From Natrononativus amylolyticus (GTDB taxonomy: Archaea; Halobacteriota; Halobacteria; Halobacteriales; Natrialbaceae): a stretch of DNA of 64,000 nt. The DNA lies in contig NZ_CP101458.1 of assembly GCF_024362525.1 (NCBI RefSeq), positions 1,674,001 through 1,738,000 of the forward strand. The letters are read 5' to 3'. The stretch's first letter is position 1. Every line of letters begins with the position of its first letter. A model generated the notes under the pieces. That model did no database searches. It was not told where the DNA came from and saw nothing but the letters and a program-made list of their open reading frames with translations. Positions 8,312-16,820 of the stretch are shown one piece after another. The translations under genes were made by a program, and so were the position numbers.

Positions 8312-9436
8312 GTGATCGGCGCGGGAGTCGGCGTCGGCGTCGTCGGCCTCGGCGGCATGGGACAGCTCCACGCCCAGAGCCTGCGCGACCTGGGTGCGGA
8401 GATCGTCGCCGGTGCCGATCTGGTGCCGGAGCAGCGACAGCGGTTCGCCGACGAGTTCGGTGCCCAGCCGTACGAGGACCACGAGTCGCTCGTCGTCGAC
8501 GAGGCGGTCGACGCCGTCGTCGTCACGACGCCGAACCGGTTTCACGAACCGATCGCCGTCGCCGCCCTCGAGGCCGGCTGTCACGTCCTCGTCGAAAAGC
8601 CCCTCGCACACACCTTAGAGAGCGCCGAGCGGATCGCCGACGTCGCCGCGGACGCCGAGGGGATCTGTATGGTCGGCTTTCACAACCGCCACGCGGGCGC
8701 GACCGAACTGTTCGACGCCCACAAGAAACGCGGCCGGTTCGGCGAGCTCACGCACATCGAGGCCGACTACGTGCGTCGCCGCGGCGTCCCCGGCCCCGGC
8801 TCCTGGTTTACCAACCCCGACCTCGCCGGCGGCGGCTCGCTGCTCGACATCGGCGTCCACGCCCTCGACCTCGCCCTCTACGCCCTCGACTTTCCGGAGG
8901 TCCTCGAGGTCAGCGGCGTTGCACGGACCACCTTCGGTCACGACGAGACGTACGCCGACCCCGACGGCTTCGGCGACAACTGGAACGCGGAGGCCGACAC
9001 GTACGACGTCGACGATTCGGTCACCGCCTTCATCCGCTGTTCGGGTGGCCGAACGATCTCTCTCGAGGCCGCCTGGGCGACGAACCGCGATCCGAGCATG
9101 GACTTCATCGCTCGCGGCACGAAGTCGGGCGCACAGTTCGAGATCGGTGACACCGATCTTACGCTCAAGGAAGCGGATACGGTCGGCTTCGACCACTACG
9201 CCGACGTCCAGCTCACCGGCGATCCCTCCCTGACCGGGTACAAAGAGCAGGACGAACTGTTCCTCGAGACGATCGCCGAGGGCGGGCGGCCCACGATGAA
9301 CACGGTCGAGGAGGCCCTCACCGTCCAGCGGGTGATCGACGCGATCTACCGCTCGAGCGAGACGGGGCGCGCACAGCGTCTCGACGCCGTCGAGTCGCCC
9401 GCCGTCGACTCCGAGGCGTCGCCGCAGATCAACTGA
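8312..9436 (+). CDS. Gfo/Idh/MocA family oxidoreductase
   Basis: An NAD(P)-dependent dehydrogenase of 374 residues, the usual length. The N-terminal Rossmann domain has GLGGMG at 12-17 and the family signature EKP at 95-97 (VEKPLAHT). The C-terminal substrate domain carries GGGSLLDIGVHALDL. Substrates of the family include inositol, glucose and other sugars or their oxidised forms; the exact one is not readable here. The GTG at 8312 is the only reasonable start, since no other start precedes the dinucleotide-binding motif. It is divergent from the ThuA-like gene, so the two probably act in one sugar-oxidation pathway. Confidence 0.88.
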   Translation: MIGAGVGVGVVGLGGMGQLHAQSLRDLGAEIVAGADLVPEQRQRFADEFGAQPYEDHESLVVDEAVDAVVVTTPNRFHEPIAVAALEAGCHVLVEKPLAHTLESAERIADVAADAEGICMVGFHNRHAGATELFDAHKKRGRFGELTHIEADYVRRRGVPGPGSWFTNPDLAGGGSLLDIGVHALDLALYALDFPEVLEVSGVARTTFGHDETYADPDGFGDNWNAEADTYDVDDSVTAFIRCSGGRTISLEAAWATNRDPSMDFIARGTKSGAQFEIGDTDLTLKEADTVGFDHYADVQLTGDPSLTGYKEQDELFLETIAEGGRPTMNTVEEALTVQRVIDAIYRSSETGRAQRLDAVESPAVDSEASPQIN

Positions 9437-9488
9437 CGGTGGTCCCCGTGGCGATGGCCGAGACACCAGTGGAAGACGCCGGAGTCGC

Positions 9489-9502
9489 AACTTCCTTATC
9501 AC
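9489..9502 (+). promoter_or_regulatory. Promoter of first polysaccharide cluster
   Basis: A TATA-like CTTATC centred near 9498 lies about 27 bases before an ATG at 9525 (start of a 38-codon mini-frame) and well upstream of the glycosyltransferase start at 9638. Transcription would start near 9523, after the GTG at 9509, which rules out the longest reading of the glycosyltransferase gene. Confidence 0.4.
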
Positions 9503-9524
9503 CCATCGTTGTACGACTCCGCCT

Positions 9525-9641
9525 ATGATGTTCTCGATCGCACCGAGGCGCGACTCGGATCGGCGGGCGGCTCCCGGGGAAGCGAACCTCGGGTCCGGTG
9601 GGGGGCCCGGCGACCAGTCGACGACCGTGGCCAGCGGATGA
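9525..9641 (+). other. Possible leaderless mini-ORF (38 aa) overlapping the glycosyltransferase start
   Basis: This open frame starts at an ATG about 27 bases after a TATA-like box. Its TGA overlaps the ATG of the glycosyltransferase as ATGA (9638-9641). The peptide is Arg/Gly/Pro-rich and unlike known proteins. It may serve only to bring ribosomes to the next gene. In GC-rich DNA open frames arise by chance, so this is tentative. Confidence 0.25.
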
Positions 9642-10771
9642 CAGGGATGCGAATCCTCCGCGTCGCACAGAAGCTCTACCCGGAGGTGAAAGGCGGCGGG
9701 CCCTACCACGTCCACGCGATGAGCCGGGACCAGGCGGCGATGGGCCACGACGTCACCGTCGTCGCGGTTCGAACCGATCCGACGGCCCCGGCCCTCGAGG
9801 AGCGCGACGGCTACACGGTCGTCCGCTACGATCCGACGGCGACGGTGCTCGGGAACGGTATTTCGGCTGGCGTCGCCCGACACCTGTGGCACGCCGACGG
9901 GTTCGACGTGATCCACGCCCACTCACACCTGTACTTCTCGACGAACCTGGCGGCGGTACACCGGCTGTTCGACGACGTCCCCCTCGCGATCACGAATCAC
10001 GGGCTGTTCTCCCAGACGGTCTCCGAACGGGTGTTCGACCTCTACTTGCGAACGGTCGGCCGGTGGACGTTCAACAGGGCCGACCTCACGTTTTGTTACA
10101 CCGCGGCCGACGAACGGCGGCTCCGGGAGTACGGAACCCGTTCGCCGATCGAGATCGTTCCGAACGGCGTCGACACCGCCCGGTTCACGCCCGAGGGGCC
10201 GACCAGCGAGGCCATCGACGGCGACGGACCGGCGGTGCTGTTCGTCGGCCGGCTGGTCGAGGGCAAACACCCCCAGGACGTGATTCGGCTGCTCGAGCCC
10301 CTGACCGAGACGTTCCCCGGCGTCACGGCGTACTTCTGTGGCGACGGGCCGCTCCGACCCGACCTCGAGGCGCTCGCGGCCTCCCTGGGGGTTCGCGACC
10401 ACGTCCGCTTTCTCGGTCACGTCTCCTACGACGAGATGCCGGCGATCTACCGGAGCGCCGACGTCTTCGTCCTGCCGAGTCGGTCCGAGGGGATTCCACG
10501 AACGGTCCTCGAGTCGTTCGCCTCGGGCGTTCCGGCGGTCGCGAGCGCGCTCGATCACATCGAGTCGGTCGTCGCCGTGGGCGGCGAAACCGCGCCCGTC
10601 GGCGACGTCGACGCCTTCGCGGCGGCGGTCGAGCGGCTGCTGTCGGATCCCGAGTACTACTCGGAGCTGTCGGCCCGCGGCCGCGAGTACGTGACGACCG
10701 AAGCGACGTGGGACCGAACCGTGGCGCTGACGACCGACCACCTCGACCGACTCGCCAGGCGGTGTCCGTGA
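9638..10771 (+). CDS. Glycosyltransferase family 4 (GT-B)
   Basis: A 377-residue GT-B glycosyltransferase of the GT4 type that adds a sugar from a nucleotide-sugar donor to a growing surface glycan on the cytosolic face. The N-terminal acceptor domain begins MRILRVAQKLYPEVKGGG, with the Gly-rich loop following. The C-terminal donor domain has VLFVGRLVEGKHP and the EX7E pair E284/E292 (SEGIPRTVLE), which holds the donor. The start is ATG 9638, with ATG 9647 possible. It is the first real gene of a cluster with a sulfatase-fold enzyme, a second GT4, an ABC exporter and a Wzy/ligase-like protein. Confidence 0.88.
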   Translation: MTGMRILRVAQKLYPEVKGGGPYHVHAMSRDQAAMGHDVTVVAVRTDPTAPALEERDGYTVVRYDPTATVLGNGISAGVARHLWHADGFDVIHAHSHLYFSTNLAAVHRLFDDVPLAITNHGLFSQTVSERVFDLYLRTVGRWTFNRADLTFCYTAADERRLREYGTRSPIEIVPNGVDTARFTPEGPTSEAIDGDGPAVLFVGRLVEGKHPQDVIRLLEPLTETFPGVTAYFCGDGPLRPDLEALAASLGVRDHVRFLGHVSYDEMPAIYRSADVFVLPSRSEGIPRTVLESFASGVPAVASALDHIESVVAVGGETAPVGDVDAFAAAVERLLSDPEYYSELSARGREYVTTEATWDRTVALTTDHLDRLARRCP

Positions 10772-10845
10772 CCCGACGGACCCGCGCCCGGAGCGGTGAC
10801 GAACGCGAACGGCGAGGAGTCCGCCCGCGCCGGGGGTGGCGATGA
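10768..10845 (+). other. Possible 25-codon bridge ORF between glycosyltransferase and sulfatase-fold gene
   Basis: A frame starting at GTG 10768 overlaps the glycosyltransferase stop (GTGA). It ends with a TGA at 10843-10845 that overlaps the ATG of the next gene (ATGA). The peptide is almost all Arg, Gly and Glu. It could couple translation across the 70-base gap. The evidence is only the exact double overlap. Confidence 0.2.
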
Positions 10846-12302
10846 CCGTCGCCGACCGGCCGAACGTCCTCCTGCTCGTCATGGACACGGCGCGGGTCGA
10901 CGCCGTCCTCGGGCGCCCGGACGTCGCGCCGAACGTCGCCGAGATCGCCGCGGAGGGGACGACGTACACGAACGCGTTCGCGACGGGGCCGTGGACGCTG
11001 CCGTCTCACGCCTCGCTGTTCAGCGGCCAGTACACCTCCGAACACGGCGCCCACGCGGGGACGAAACGGTTCGATCCCGACGTGCCGACGCTCGCCGAGC
11101 GCCTCGCCTCGAGCGGCTACCGGACGGTCGGGTTCTCGAACAACACCTGGGTGAGCAGCGACTTCGGCTTCGACCGGGGATTCGAGGAGTTCCGCGTCGG
11201 CTGGCAACTGCTCTCGAGCGGGGCGGACCTCGCCGCCGTCGCGAAGGAGGCCGACGGGACGCTCGGTCGCATCAGGGCCGGGCTGTCGAAACTCGCCAGC
11301 CGAAACGCGCCGGCCACCCTGCTCAACGTCTGTTACTCCGAACTGCTCCGCGAGCGCTACGACAACGGCGCCTGGCTGACGAACCGGCGGATCGACCGCT
11401 GGCTCGGCAAGCGAACCGGGGATCGACCGTTCTTCGTGTTCGCCAACTACCTCGAGCCCCACCTCGAGTACGATCCGCCGAGGGCCTTCCGCGACCGGTT
11501 CCTTCCGGATGGGATGGAGCCGTCGGCTCTCAATGCCGTCAACCAGGACGCCTGGTCGTACATCGCGGGCCTCGAGGAGATGGACGGGCGAGAGTTCGAA
11601 GCCCTGCGGGCGCTATACCACGGCGAGGTCAACTACCTCGACCACCGGATCGGCCGCCTCTACGAGACCCTCGAATCCCACGGCGTCCTCGAGGAGACGG
11701 TCCTCGTGATCGTCGGCGACCACGGCGAGAACCTCGGCGACCACGGCCTGATGGACCACCAGTACTGCCTGTACGACACCCTCGTTCGCGTCCCGCTCGT
11801 CGTGCGCTACCCCGACGCCTTCGACGCGGGCGAGACCGCAGACCAACTCGTCGAACTGCGCGACCTCTACCCGACGATCCTCGAACTCGCGGGCCTCGAG
11901 ACGCCGTCCGATCCCGCCGTCTCGACGCACTCGCTGCTCGCCCCCGAGGAACGATCTCGCGCCGTCAGCGAGTACCGCACGCCCCAACCCTCGATGGCGG
12001 CGCTCGAGGAGCGCGTCGGCGAACTCACGCCCGAACTCCGCCGGTACGATCGCGCGCTGCGCAGCGTCCGCACCCACGAGTGGGCGTACGTCGAGGGGAC
12101 CGACGGCGCCCGCGAACTGTACGACCGCCGCGAGGATCCGGACGAGACGACGAACCTCGCCGAGGATCGGCCGACCGTCTGCGAGGAACTCGCCGCGGTG
12201 CTCGAGGAGCGCCTGGGTGCGCTCGAGCGCGCCGACGACGAGACCTCCGAGATGGACGACGCGGCGAAACAGCGCCTCGAGGACCTGGGGTACCTCCAGT
12301 GA
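10842..12302 (+). CDS. Sulfatase-fold enzyme with Thr at the nucleophile position
   Basis: A 486-residue soluble protein of the sulfatase/alkaline-phosphatase superfamily. Metal-binding landmarks are present: RPNVLLLVMDTAR with D15, and VGDHGENLGDHG with D293 and H294. True sulfatases carry C/S-x-P-S-R, where the Cys or Ser becomes formylglycine. Here the segment is WTLPSHAS, with Thr52 at the nucleophile and His56 instead of Arg. This is typical of phosphotransferase-like relatives, so transfer or removal of a phosphoryl-type group on the glycan is as likely as sulfate-ester hydrolysis. The start is ATG 10842; GTG 10836 is two codons upstream. It shares a 4-base overlap with the next glycosyltransferase. 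Confidence 0.82.
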   Translation: MTVADRPNVLLLVMDTARVDAVLGRPDVAPNVAEIAAEGTTYTNAFATGPWTLPSHASLFSGQYTSEHGAHAGTKRFDPDVPTLAERLASSGYRTVGFSNNTWVSSDFGFDRGFEEFRVGWQLLSSGADLAAVAKEADGTLGRIRAGLSKLASRNAPATLLNVCYSELLRERYDNGAWLTNRRIDRWLGKRTGDRPFFVFANYLEPHLEYDPPRAFRDRFLPDGMEPSALNAVNQDAWSYIAGLEEMDGREFEALRALYHGEVNYLDHRIGRLYETLESHGVLEETVLVIVGDHGENLGDHGLMDHQYCLYDTLVRVPLVVRYPDAFDAGETADQLVELRDLYPTILELAGLETPSDPAVSTHSLLAPEERSRAVSEYRTPQPSMAALEERVGELTPELRRYDRALRSVRTHEWAYVEGTDGARELYDRREDPDETTNLAEDRPTVCEELAAVLEERLGALERADDETSEMDDAAKQRLEDLGYLQ

Positions 12303-13444
12303 GCGACCCGGTCGAGGGTCACAGAGAGCGGCCGCCCGCTCCCGGGGAGTCTCCCCCGCGGGTGCTGTTCGTCCTGGCGGTGATCCGACACACGACCTAC
12401 GCCTACGAACTCGCCGAGCGAATCGACGAGCGAACGCCCGTCGACGTCACCGTGGTCTCCTACGAGGACCGCTCCGTGGACGACCTCGAGGTACAGATCC
12501 CCGACGGGCTGGAGGTCGTCACGCTCGGCGCGCGCTCGCGGTTCGATCCGCGGGCGATCCGTCGGCTCCGCGAACTGCTCTCCGACCCCCGATTCGACCT
12601 GATTCACACCCACCACAACTTCGTCGGCTCGCTCGCGCGCGCGCTCGCCCCGCGGGGGAAGCCGCTCGTCGACACCCAACACGCCGACCACCGGGGTCAC
12701 TACTCGCTCGTCCAGAACGTCGTCAACGCCGCGACACTGCCGCGGGCGGATCGGATCGTCGTGAACTCGGCGGCGACGGGCCGGTCGTTCTACCCGCTCG
12801 AGCGACGGTTGCTCTCGGCCGACCGGGTCGGGGTGATCTACAACGGGATCGACCTGGGACGACTCGACGCCGCGCTCGCAGACGGCGGGGACGGAGTATC
12901 CGGTCGAAACGGCGACCGCCGCGTCGTCGCCGTCGGCCGGATGATCGGGACGAAGAACTTCGAGACGCTGATACGCGCGGTCGCCACCCTCGAGGATCCG
13001 TCCGTCCACCTGACCCTCGTCGGCGACGGTCCCCGACGCGCGGCCCTCGAGTCGCTGGCCGCAGATCTCGGCGTCGCAGACCGGACGACGTTCACCGGGA
13101 CGGTGCCCCGCGAGGCGGTCTACCGCACCGTCGCCGCGAGCGACCTGTTCGTCCTCCCCTCCCGGTCGGAGGGGTTCTGCGTCGCCGCCGTCGAGGCGAT
13201 GGCCTGCGGCGTTCCGGTGGTCGTCAGCGACATCCCCGTCCTCCGCGAGGTCGTCGGCGACGCGGGGTCGTACGCCGATCCGGACGATCCGGCGGCGTTC
13301 GCGGACCGAATGCGCGACCTGCTCGAGAACGACGACGCGCGCCTCGACGCGGGGCGACGTGCACGGAGGCGGGCCCGAGCGCGATTCTCGCTCGATCGGG
13401 CGGCCGACCTGCACGCGCGGCTGTACCGTCGGCTGCTCGAGTGA
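12299..13444 (+). CDS. Glycosyltransferase family 4 (GT-B)
   Basis: A second GT4 enzyme of the cluster, 381 residues. The N-terminus (PRVLFVLAVIRHTTYAYELAERI) and FDLIHTHHNFVGSLAR form the acceptor domain. VVAVGRMIGTKNFETLI opens the donor domain, and SRSEGFCVAAVEAMACG holds the EX7E pair. It starts at a GTG that overlaps the sulfatase-fold gene's stop (GTGA), so the two are translationally coupled and probably act on the same glycan. Donor and acceptor are unknown. Confidence 0.88.
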   Translation: MSDPVEGHRERPPAPGESPPRVLFVLAVIRHTTYAYELAERIDERTPVDVTVVSYEDRSVDDLEVQIPDGLEVVTLGARSRFDPRAIRRLRELLSDPRFDLIHTHHNFVGSLARALAPRGKPLVDTQHADHRGHYSLVQNVVNAATLPRADRIVVNSAATGRSFYPLERRLLSADRVGVIYNGIDLGRLDAALADGGDGVSGRNGDRRVVAVGRMIGTKNFETLIRAVATLEDPSVHLTLVGDGPRRAALESLAADLGVADRTTFTGTVPREAVYRTVAASDLFVLPSRSEGFCVAAVEAMACGVPVVVSDIPVLREVVGDAGSYADPDDPAAFADRMRDLLENDDARLDAGRRARRRARARFSLDRAADLHARLYRRLLE

Positions 13445-13553
13445 CGCGCCGACGGGGGGTGACGGTATCGGCGGAATCTGACGCTATCGGGCTCGCTGGC
13501 CGCTCTCGGAACGTTGAAGTGAGCGTTGCTGGTATCTGCACGGGATACGGAGA

Positions 13554-15353
13554 ATGGTCAACGAAGACCTGTCGGTACGCGAAAAGGCGCGCGCGTTCTG
13601 GCGCGTGGCCGCCTACAAACCGGCACTGACCGCGTTCATTATCCTGTTTAGCTTCTTTGCCGCCCTCCTCGAGGGGATCGGTCTCAGCTTCCTCATCCCG
13701 ATCATCGAGGTGGTCCAGGAGCCGGGCGACCCGAGCGAGATGGACGGCGCGACGGGCGCGTTCGTCACCGTCTACGACGCCCTCGGCATCCCGTTCTCGC
13801 TCGGCTTCATCATCATGGGCGTCGCGCTCATCATGACGGTCCGGTACACCTCGAGTTTCGTCGTCGCGTGGCTGCGAGTCGCCTTGCAGACGTACTACAT
13901 GCGCCACCTCCAGACCAAGTCCTTCGAGCGCGCACTCGACGCGCGGGTCGGCTACTTCGACCAGCACGGCTCCGACGACATCCTGAACGCGATCGTCACG
14001 CAGGCGGAGTACGCCGGGAAGGTGATCCGGGACTTCGTCCAGCTGTTCGAACAGCTGTTGCTCGCGCTGATGTACCTCGCCATCGCCTTCTACCTCGCGC
14101 CGGAGCTGACGGTCGTCGCGATCGCCGTTCTCGGAACGCTCACGTTCGTCGTCCGCAACGTCGTCGAGCCCGGCTACGCCGTCGGCGACCGGGTCGCCGA
14201 AGCGAACGAGCGCATCCAGGAGGCCGCCCAGGCGGGCACCCAGGGGATCCGCGACGTCAAGCTCTACACGAAAGGCGGCGACCTCAAGGAGCGCTTTACC
14301 ACCTCGATCGACACGTTCACCGAGTCGACGATCACCCTCGGCCGGAACGAGGCCGCGATCGAGAAGTTCTACCACCTGGCGGCGGCGCTGGTCGTCTTCG
14401 CGCTGATCTACGTCGCCCTCGTGTTCACCGGGATGGGGCTGGGCGAACTCGGGGTCTTCCTGTTCGCGATGTTCCAGCTCGCACCCGTGGCGAGCCGCGT
14501 CAACAACAAATTCTACAAGGTCGAGGGCCGGCTCGCTCACCTGCTTCGGACCCAGGAGTTCATCCGCGAACTCGAGAACCAGGCCGAACGCGACGAGGGC
14601 GACCGCCCGGCCCCCGAACCGGTGACGCCGGTCGAGTTCGACGACGTCTCGTTCACCTACGAGACCGAGGAAGGCGGCGAGGAGCCGGTGCTCCGGAACC
14701 TCTCGCTGTCGATCGACGACGGCGAGTTCGTCGCCTTCGTCGGACAGTCCGGCGCGGGCAAGTCGACCGTCGTCTCCCTGCTCGCACGGCTGTACGAGCC
14801 GGACTCGGGCGAGATCCGCGCCGACGGCGTTCCGATCGAGGAGATCGACCTCGAGTCCTGGCGTGAGCGGATCGCGTTCGTCCAGCAGGACCCCTTCATC
14901 TTCAACGACACCCTGCGGGCGAACGTACTGATCGGCAACGAAGGGGCGAGCGACGCGGCCGTCGAGGAGGCCTGCGAGATCGCCTGCGTCACCGAGTTCA
15001 CCGACGAACTCCGATGCGGGCTCGACACGGAGCTGGGCGACGACGGGGTGCGCCTCTCGGGCGGCCAGCGCCAGCGCGTCGCCCTGGCGCGGGCGCTGCT
15101 CAAGGACGCCGACGTCCTCGTCCTCGACGAGGCGACGAGCGACCTCGATACGAACATCGAACGCGACGTCCAGGCGGCGATCGAGTCGATGGACCGCGAG
15201 TACGCGATCGTCGCGATCGCCCACCGGCTCTCGACGGTGGTCAACGCAGACCGGATCTACACCCTCGAGGACGGCGAGATCGTCGAGGCCGGCCCGCACA
15301 ACGAACTCGTCGACAACGGCGGCAAGTACGCCCAGCTGTACGCGACCCAGTGA
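13554..15353 (+). CDS. ABC transporter, fused permease and ATPase (MsbA/PglK-like flippase)
   Basis: A 599-residue half-transporter with membrane domain first and nucleotide-binding domain second. About six helices occupy residues 20-320. The ATPase has Walker A GQSGAGKST (397-405), signature LSGGQ (501-505), Walker B ending in LDE (E526), and H-loop AHRLS. The layout matches lipid or lipid-linked oligosaccharide flippases of the MsbA/PglK group. Placed between glycosyltransferases and a Wzy/ligase-like gene, it probably flips the lipid-linked glycan outward. It would work as a homodimer. The gap of 109 bases upstream may hold its own promoter. Confidence 0.9.
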   Translation: MVNEDLSVREKARAFWRVAAYKPALTAFIILFSFFAALLEGIGLSFLIPIIEVVQEPGDPSEMDGATGAFVTVYDALGIPFSLGFIIMGVALIMTVRYTSSFVVAWLRVALQTYYMRHLQTKSFERALDARVGYFDQHGSDDILNAIVTQAEYAGKVIRDFVQLFEQLLLALMYLAIAFYLAPELTVVAIAVLGTLTFVVRNVVEPGYAVGDRVAEANERIQEAAQAGTQGIRDVKLYTKGGDLKERFTTSIDTFTESTITLGRNEAAIEKFYHLAAALVVFALIYVALVFTGMGLGELGVFLFAMFQLAPVASRVNNKFYKVEGRLAHLLRTQEFIRELENQAERDEGDRPAPEPVTPVEFDDVSFTYETEEGGEEPVLRNLSLSIDDGEFVAFVGQSGAGKSTVVSLLARLYEPDSGEIRADGVPIEEIDLESWRERIAFVQQDPFIFNDTLRANVLIGNEGASDAAVEEACEIACVTEFTDELRCGLDTELGDDGVRLSGGQRQRVALARALLKDADVLVLDEATSDLDTNIERDVQAAIESMDREYAIVAIAHRLSTVVNADRIYTLEDGEIVEAGPHNELVDNGGKYAQLYATQ

Positions 15354-15391
15354 ACCGACGGCATCGCCGAGTTTCGACCGATTATACTCAT

Positions 15392-15403
15392 AGTATATAT
15401 ATT
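15392..15403 (+). promoter_or_regulatory. Strong TATA box before Wzy-like gene
   Basis: The sequence AGTATATATATT is a near-ideal TATA box. Initiation is expected around 15423-15428. That lies after the GTG at 15412, so the long reading of the next gene is unlikely. Confidence 0.5.
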
Positions 15404-15427
15404 CGAGCAAGGTGTACGGACGGATCA

Positions 15428-15541
15428 ATGCGCTCACCGCCCCCGCATCTCCGCACGGCCAGTCCGACCGACCCCCGTCACCCCTGTCGGGTTCGACCGG
15501 CGCCGCCGGACCCGACCGCGAGACGGGAGGCCGGGCGCTAA
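15428..15541 (+). other. Possible leaderless mini-ORF (37 aa) before Wzy-like gene
   Basis: An ATG lies about 30 bases after the TATA box and opens a 37-codon Pro/Arg-rich frame. It ends at TAA 15539-15541, two bases before the GTG start of the membrane protein gene at 15544. The arrangement repeats what is seen at 9525-9641. It may be a translational coupler or the remains of a frameshifted N-terminus. Confidence 0.25.
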
Positions 15542-15543
15542 CC

Positions 15544-16764
15544 GTGGCCCTCGACGCCGACGATCTGCCGGCCGCGGTTCCGGCGTTGCTGATCCTCGCC
15601 GGCCTCGCGCCGACGACGTGGCTGTTCCCCTCGAGCGTCGGCTACCTCCTCTCCGGCGCGTTCGTCTGTGCGCTGGTCGTCTACGGGCTGTGGGCGACCG
15701 GCCTTCCCGAGCGGCTCCCCTGGGTCGCGGTCGTCCTGGGGGTCTACTGGCTCGGTCTCGGGGTCCAGTTTCTGGTGACCGGCGATCGGACGTTCCTCCC
15801 GTATCTCGCCCTCACGCCGCTCGCGATCGCGGCGTTCGTCGTCGTCGCGCCGCGACTGGTCGCCCGAAAACCGACGGCGTTCGCGGCGACGCTCTCGCTG
15901 CTCGCGCTGGGGCTGTCGGTGATCGGGTTCGCGCTGCTGGTCGCTCACTTCCGATACGGGTTCCAGGCGCCGTTTCTCGGCGACCACGTCCACGAGGTGG
16001 CGAACGTCCGAACCGCATCCGTCTACACGAACTCGAATCACTTCGGCTTCGCCGCGCTGCTCGGCGCGCTCAGCGCGCTGTACCTCACACTCGAGAACGG
16101 AACGCGACGGTGGTTCTGGGCGTGCGTAACCGTCTGTCTCGCCGTCGCGGTCGTGCTCTCGAACACGCGGTCCGCGCTGGTCGCGGGGGCCGCGGGCGTC
16201 GTGATTCTCTTCGGCGGTCTGGACCGCCGCCTCGGGATCGTCGCCGCGGTCGCGACCGTCGGCGGCGCCGTCGCGGTGGCGATCTTCTCGCTGTTCGAAC
16301 GGGCGGTGCTGTCGGCGCTGGCGACGCTGCTCGTCCGGTTCGACGCCTGGAACAGCGCGTGGCAGGCGATCGTCGCGGATCCGGTCGTCGGCAACGGATT
16401 CGCCACCGGGATCCCCGTCCACAACTCGTACCTGGGCGTGCTGTTGCACACGGGCGTCGTCGTCGGCGGCGTCTACCTGCTCGGACTCGCCGCCGCCGGC
16501 GTCGTCGGCGCGCTGCGGGCCGTTCGTGGCGACTACTGGAACGTCTACGCGTTCGCGATGCTGGTCACCGTCTGCGTTCACCTCGCCGTCGAGACGTCGA
16601 CGATCGGCGGACTGACGACCGGCGCGCTCGCGCTCGCGCTGTTTCTCGGACTCACGACCGACTCCTGGGGGCTCAGACTTCCGACCGCGCGGGCGTCGCG
16701 GGGATCGCTCGAGCGCGACCGGCCCCAGGGTCGGACCGCCCCCTCCGAGGACCGATCGCCGTAG
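15544..16764 (+). CDS. O-antigen ligase/polymerase-like membrane protein (Wzy/WaaL type)
   Basis: A polytopic membrane protein of 406 residues with 10-12 helices. It carries the family's large loop and the signature TNSNHFGFAALLG near the middle, followed by LSNTRSALVAGAAG and PVHNSYLGVLLHTG. These are typical of the Wzy_C/O-antigen ligase superfamily, which joins lipid-linked glycans outside the membrane. GTG 15544 is chosen because a TATA box puts the transcript start after the GTG at 15412, and GGGAGG (15525-15530) lies 13 bases upstream as a possible ribosome site. It closes the cluster and would act after the ABC flippase. Confidence 0.82.
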   Translation: MALDADDLPAAVPALLILAGLAPTTWLFPSSVGYLLSGAFVCALVVYGLWATGLPERLPWVAVVLGVYWLGLGVQFLVTGDRTFLPYLALTPLAIAAFVVVAPRLVARKPTAFAATLSLLALGLSVIGFALLVAHFRYGFQAPFLGDHVHEVANVRTASVYTNSNHFGFAALLGALSALYLTLENGTRRWFWACVTVCLAVAVVLSNTRSALVAGAAGVVILFGGLDRRLGIVAAVATVGGAVAVAIFSLFERAVLSALATLLVRFDAWNSAWQAIVADPVVGNGFATGIPVHNSYLGVLLHTGVVVGGVYLLGLAAAGVVGALRAVRGDYWNVYAFAMLVTVCVHLAVETSTIGGLTTGALALALFLGLTTDSWGLRLPTARASRGSLERDRPQGRTAPSEDRSP

Positions 16765-16820
16765 CTCGAGAGCGACGACTCGAAAACAGTCGACCGACGG
16801 CGTGCGTCGCCGCGACGCCC

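Noticed and set aside
10796-13444. An 882-codon plus-strand frame suggesting a fused protein
   Set aside because: Its first 500 codons are out of frame with the sulfatase-fold gene and are low-complexity Arg/Pro sequence. Only the last 381 codons are a real glycosyltransferase, which starts at GTG 12299.
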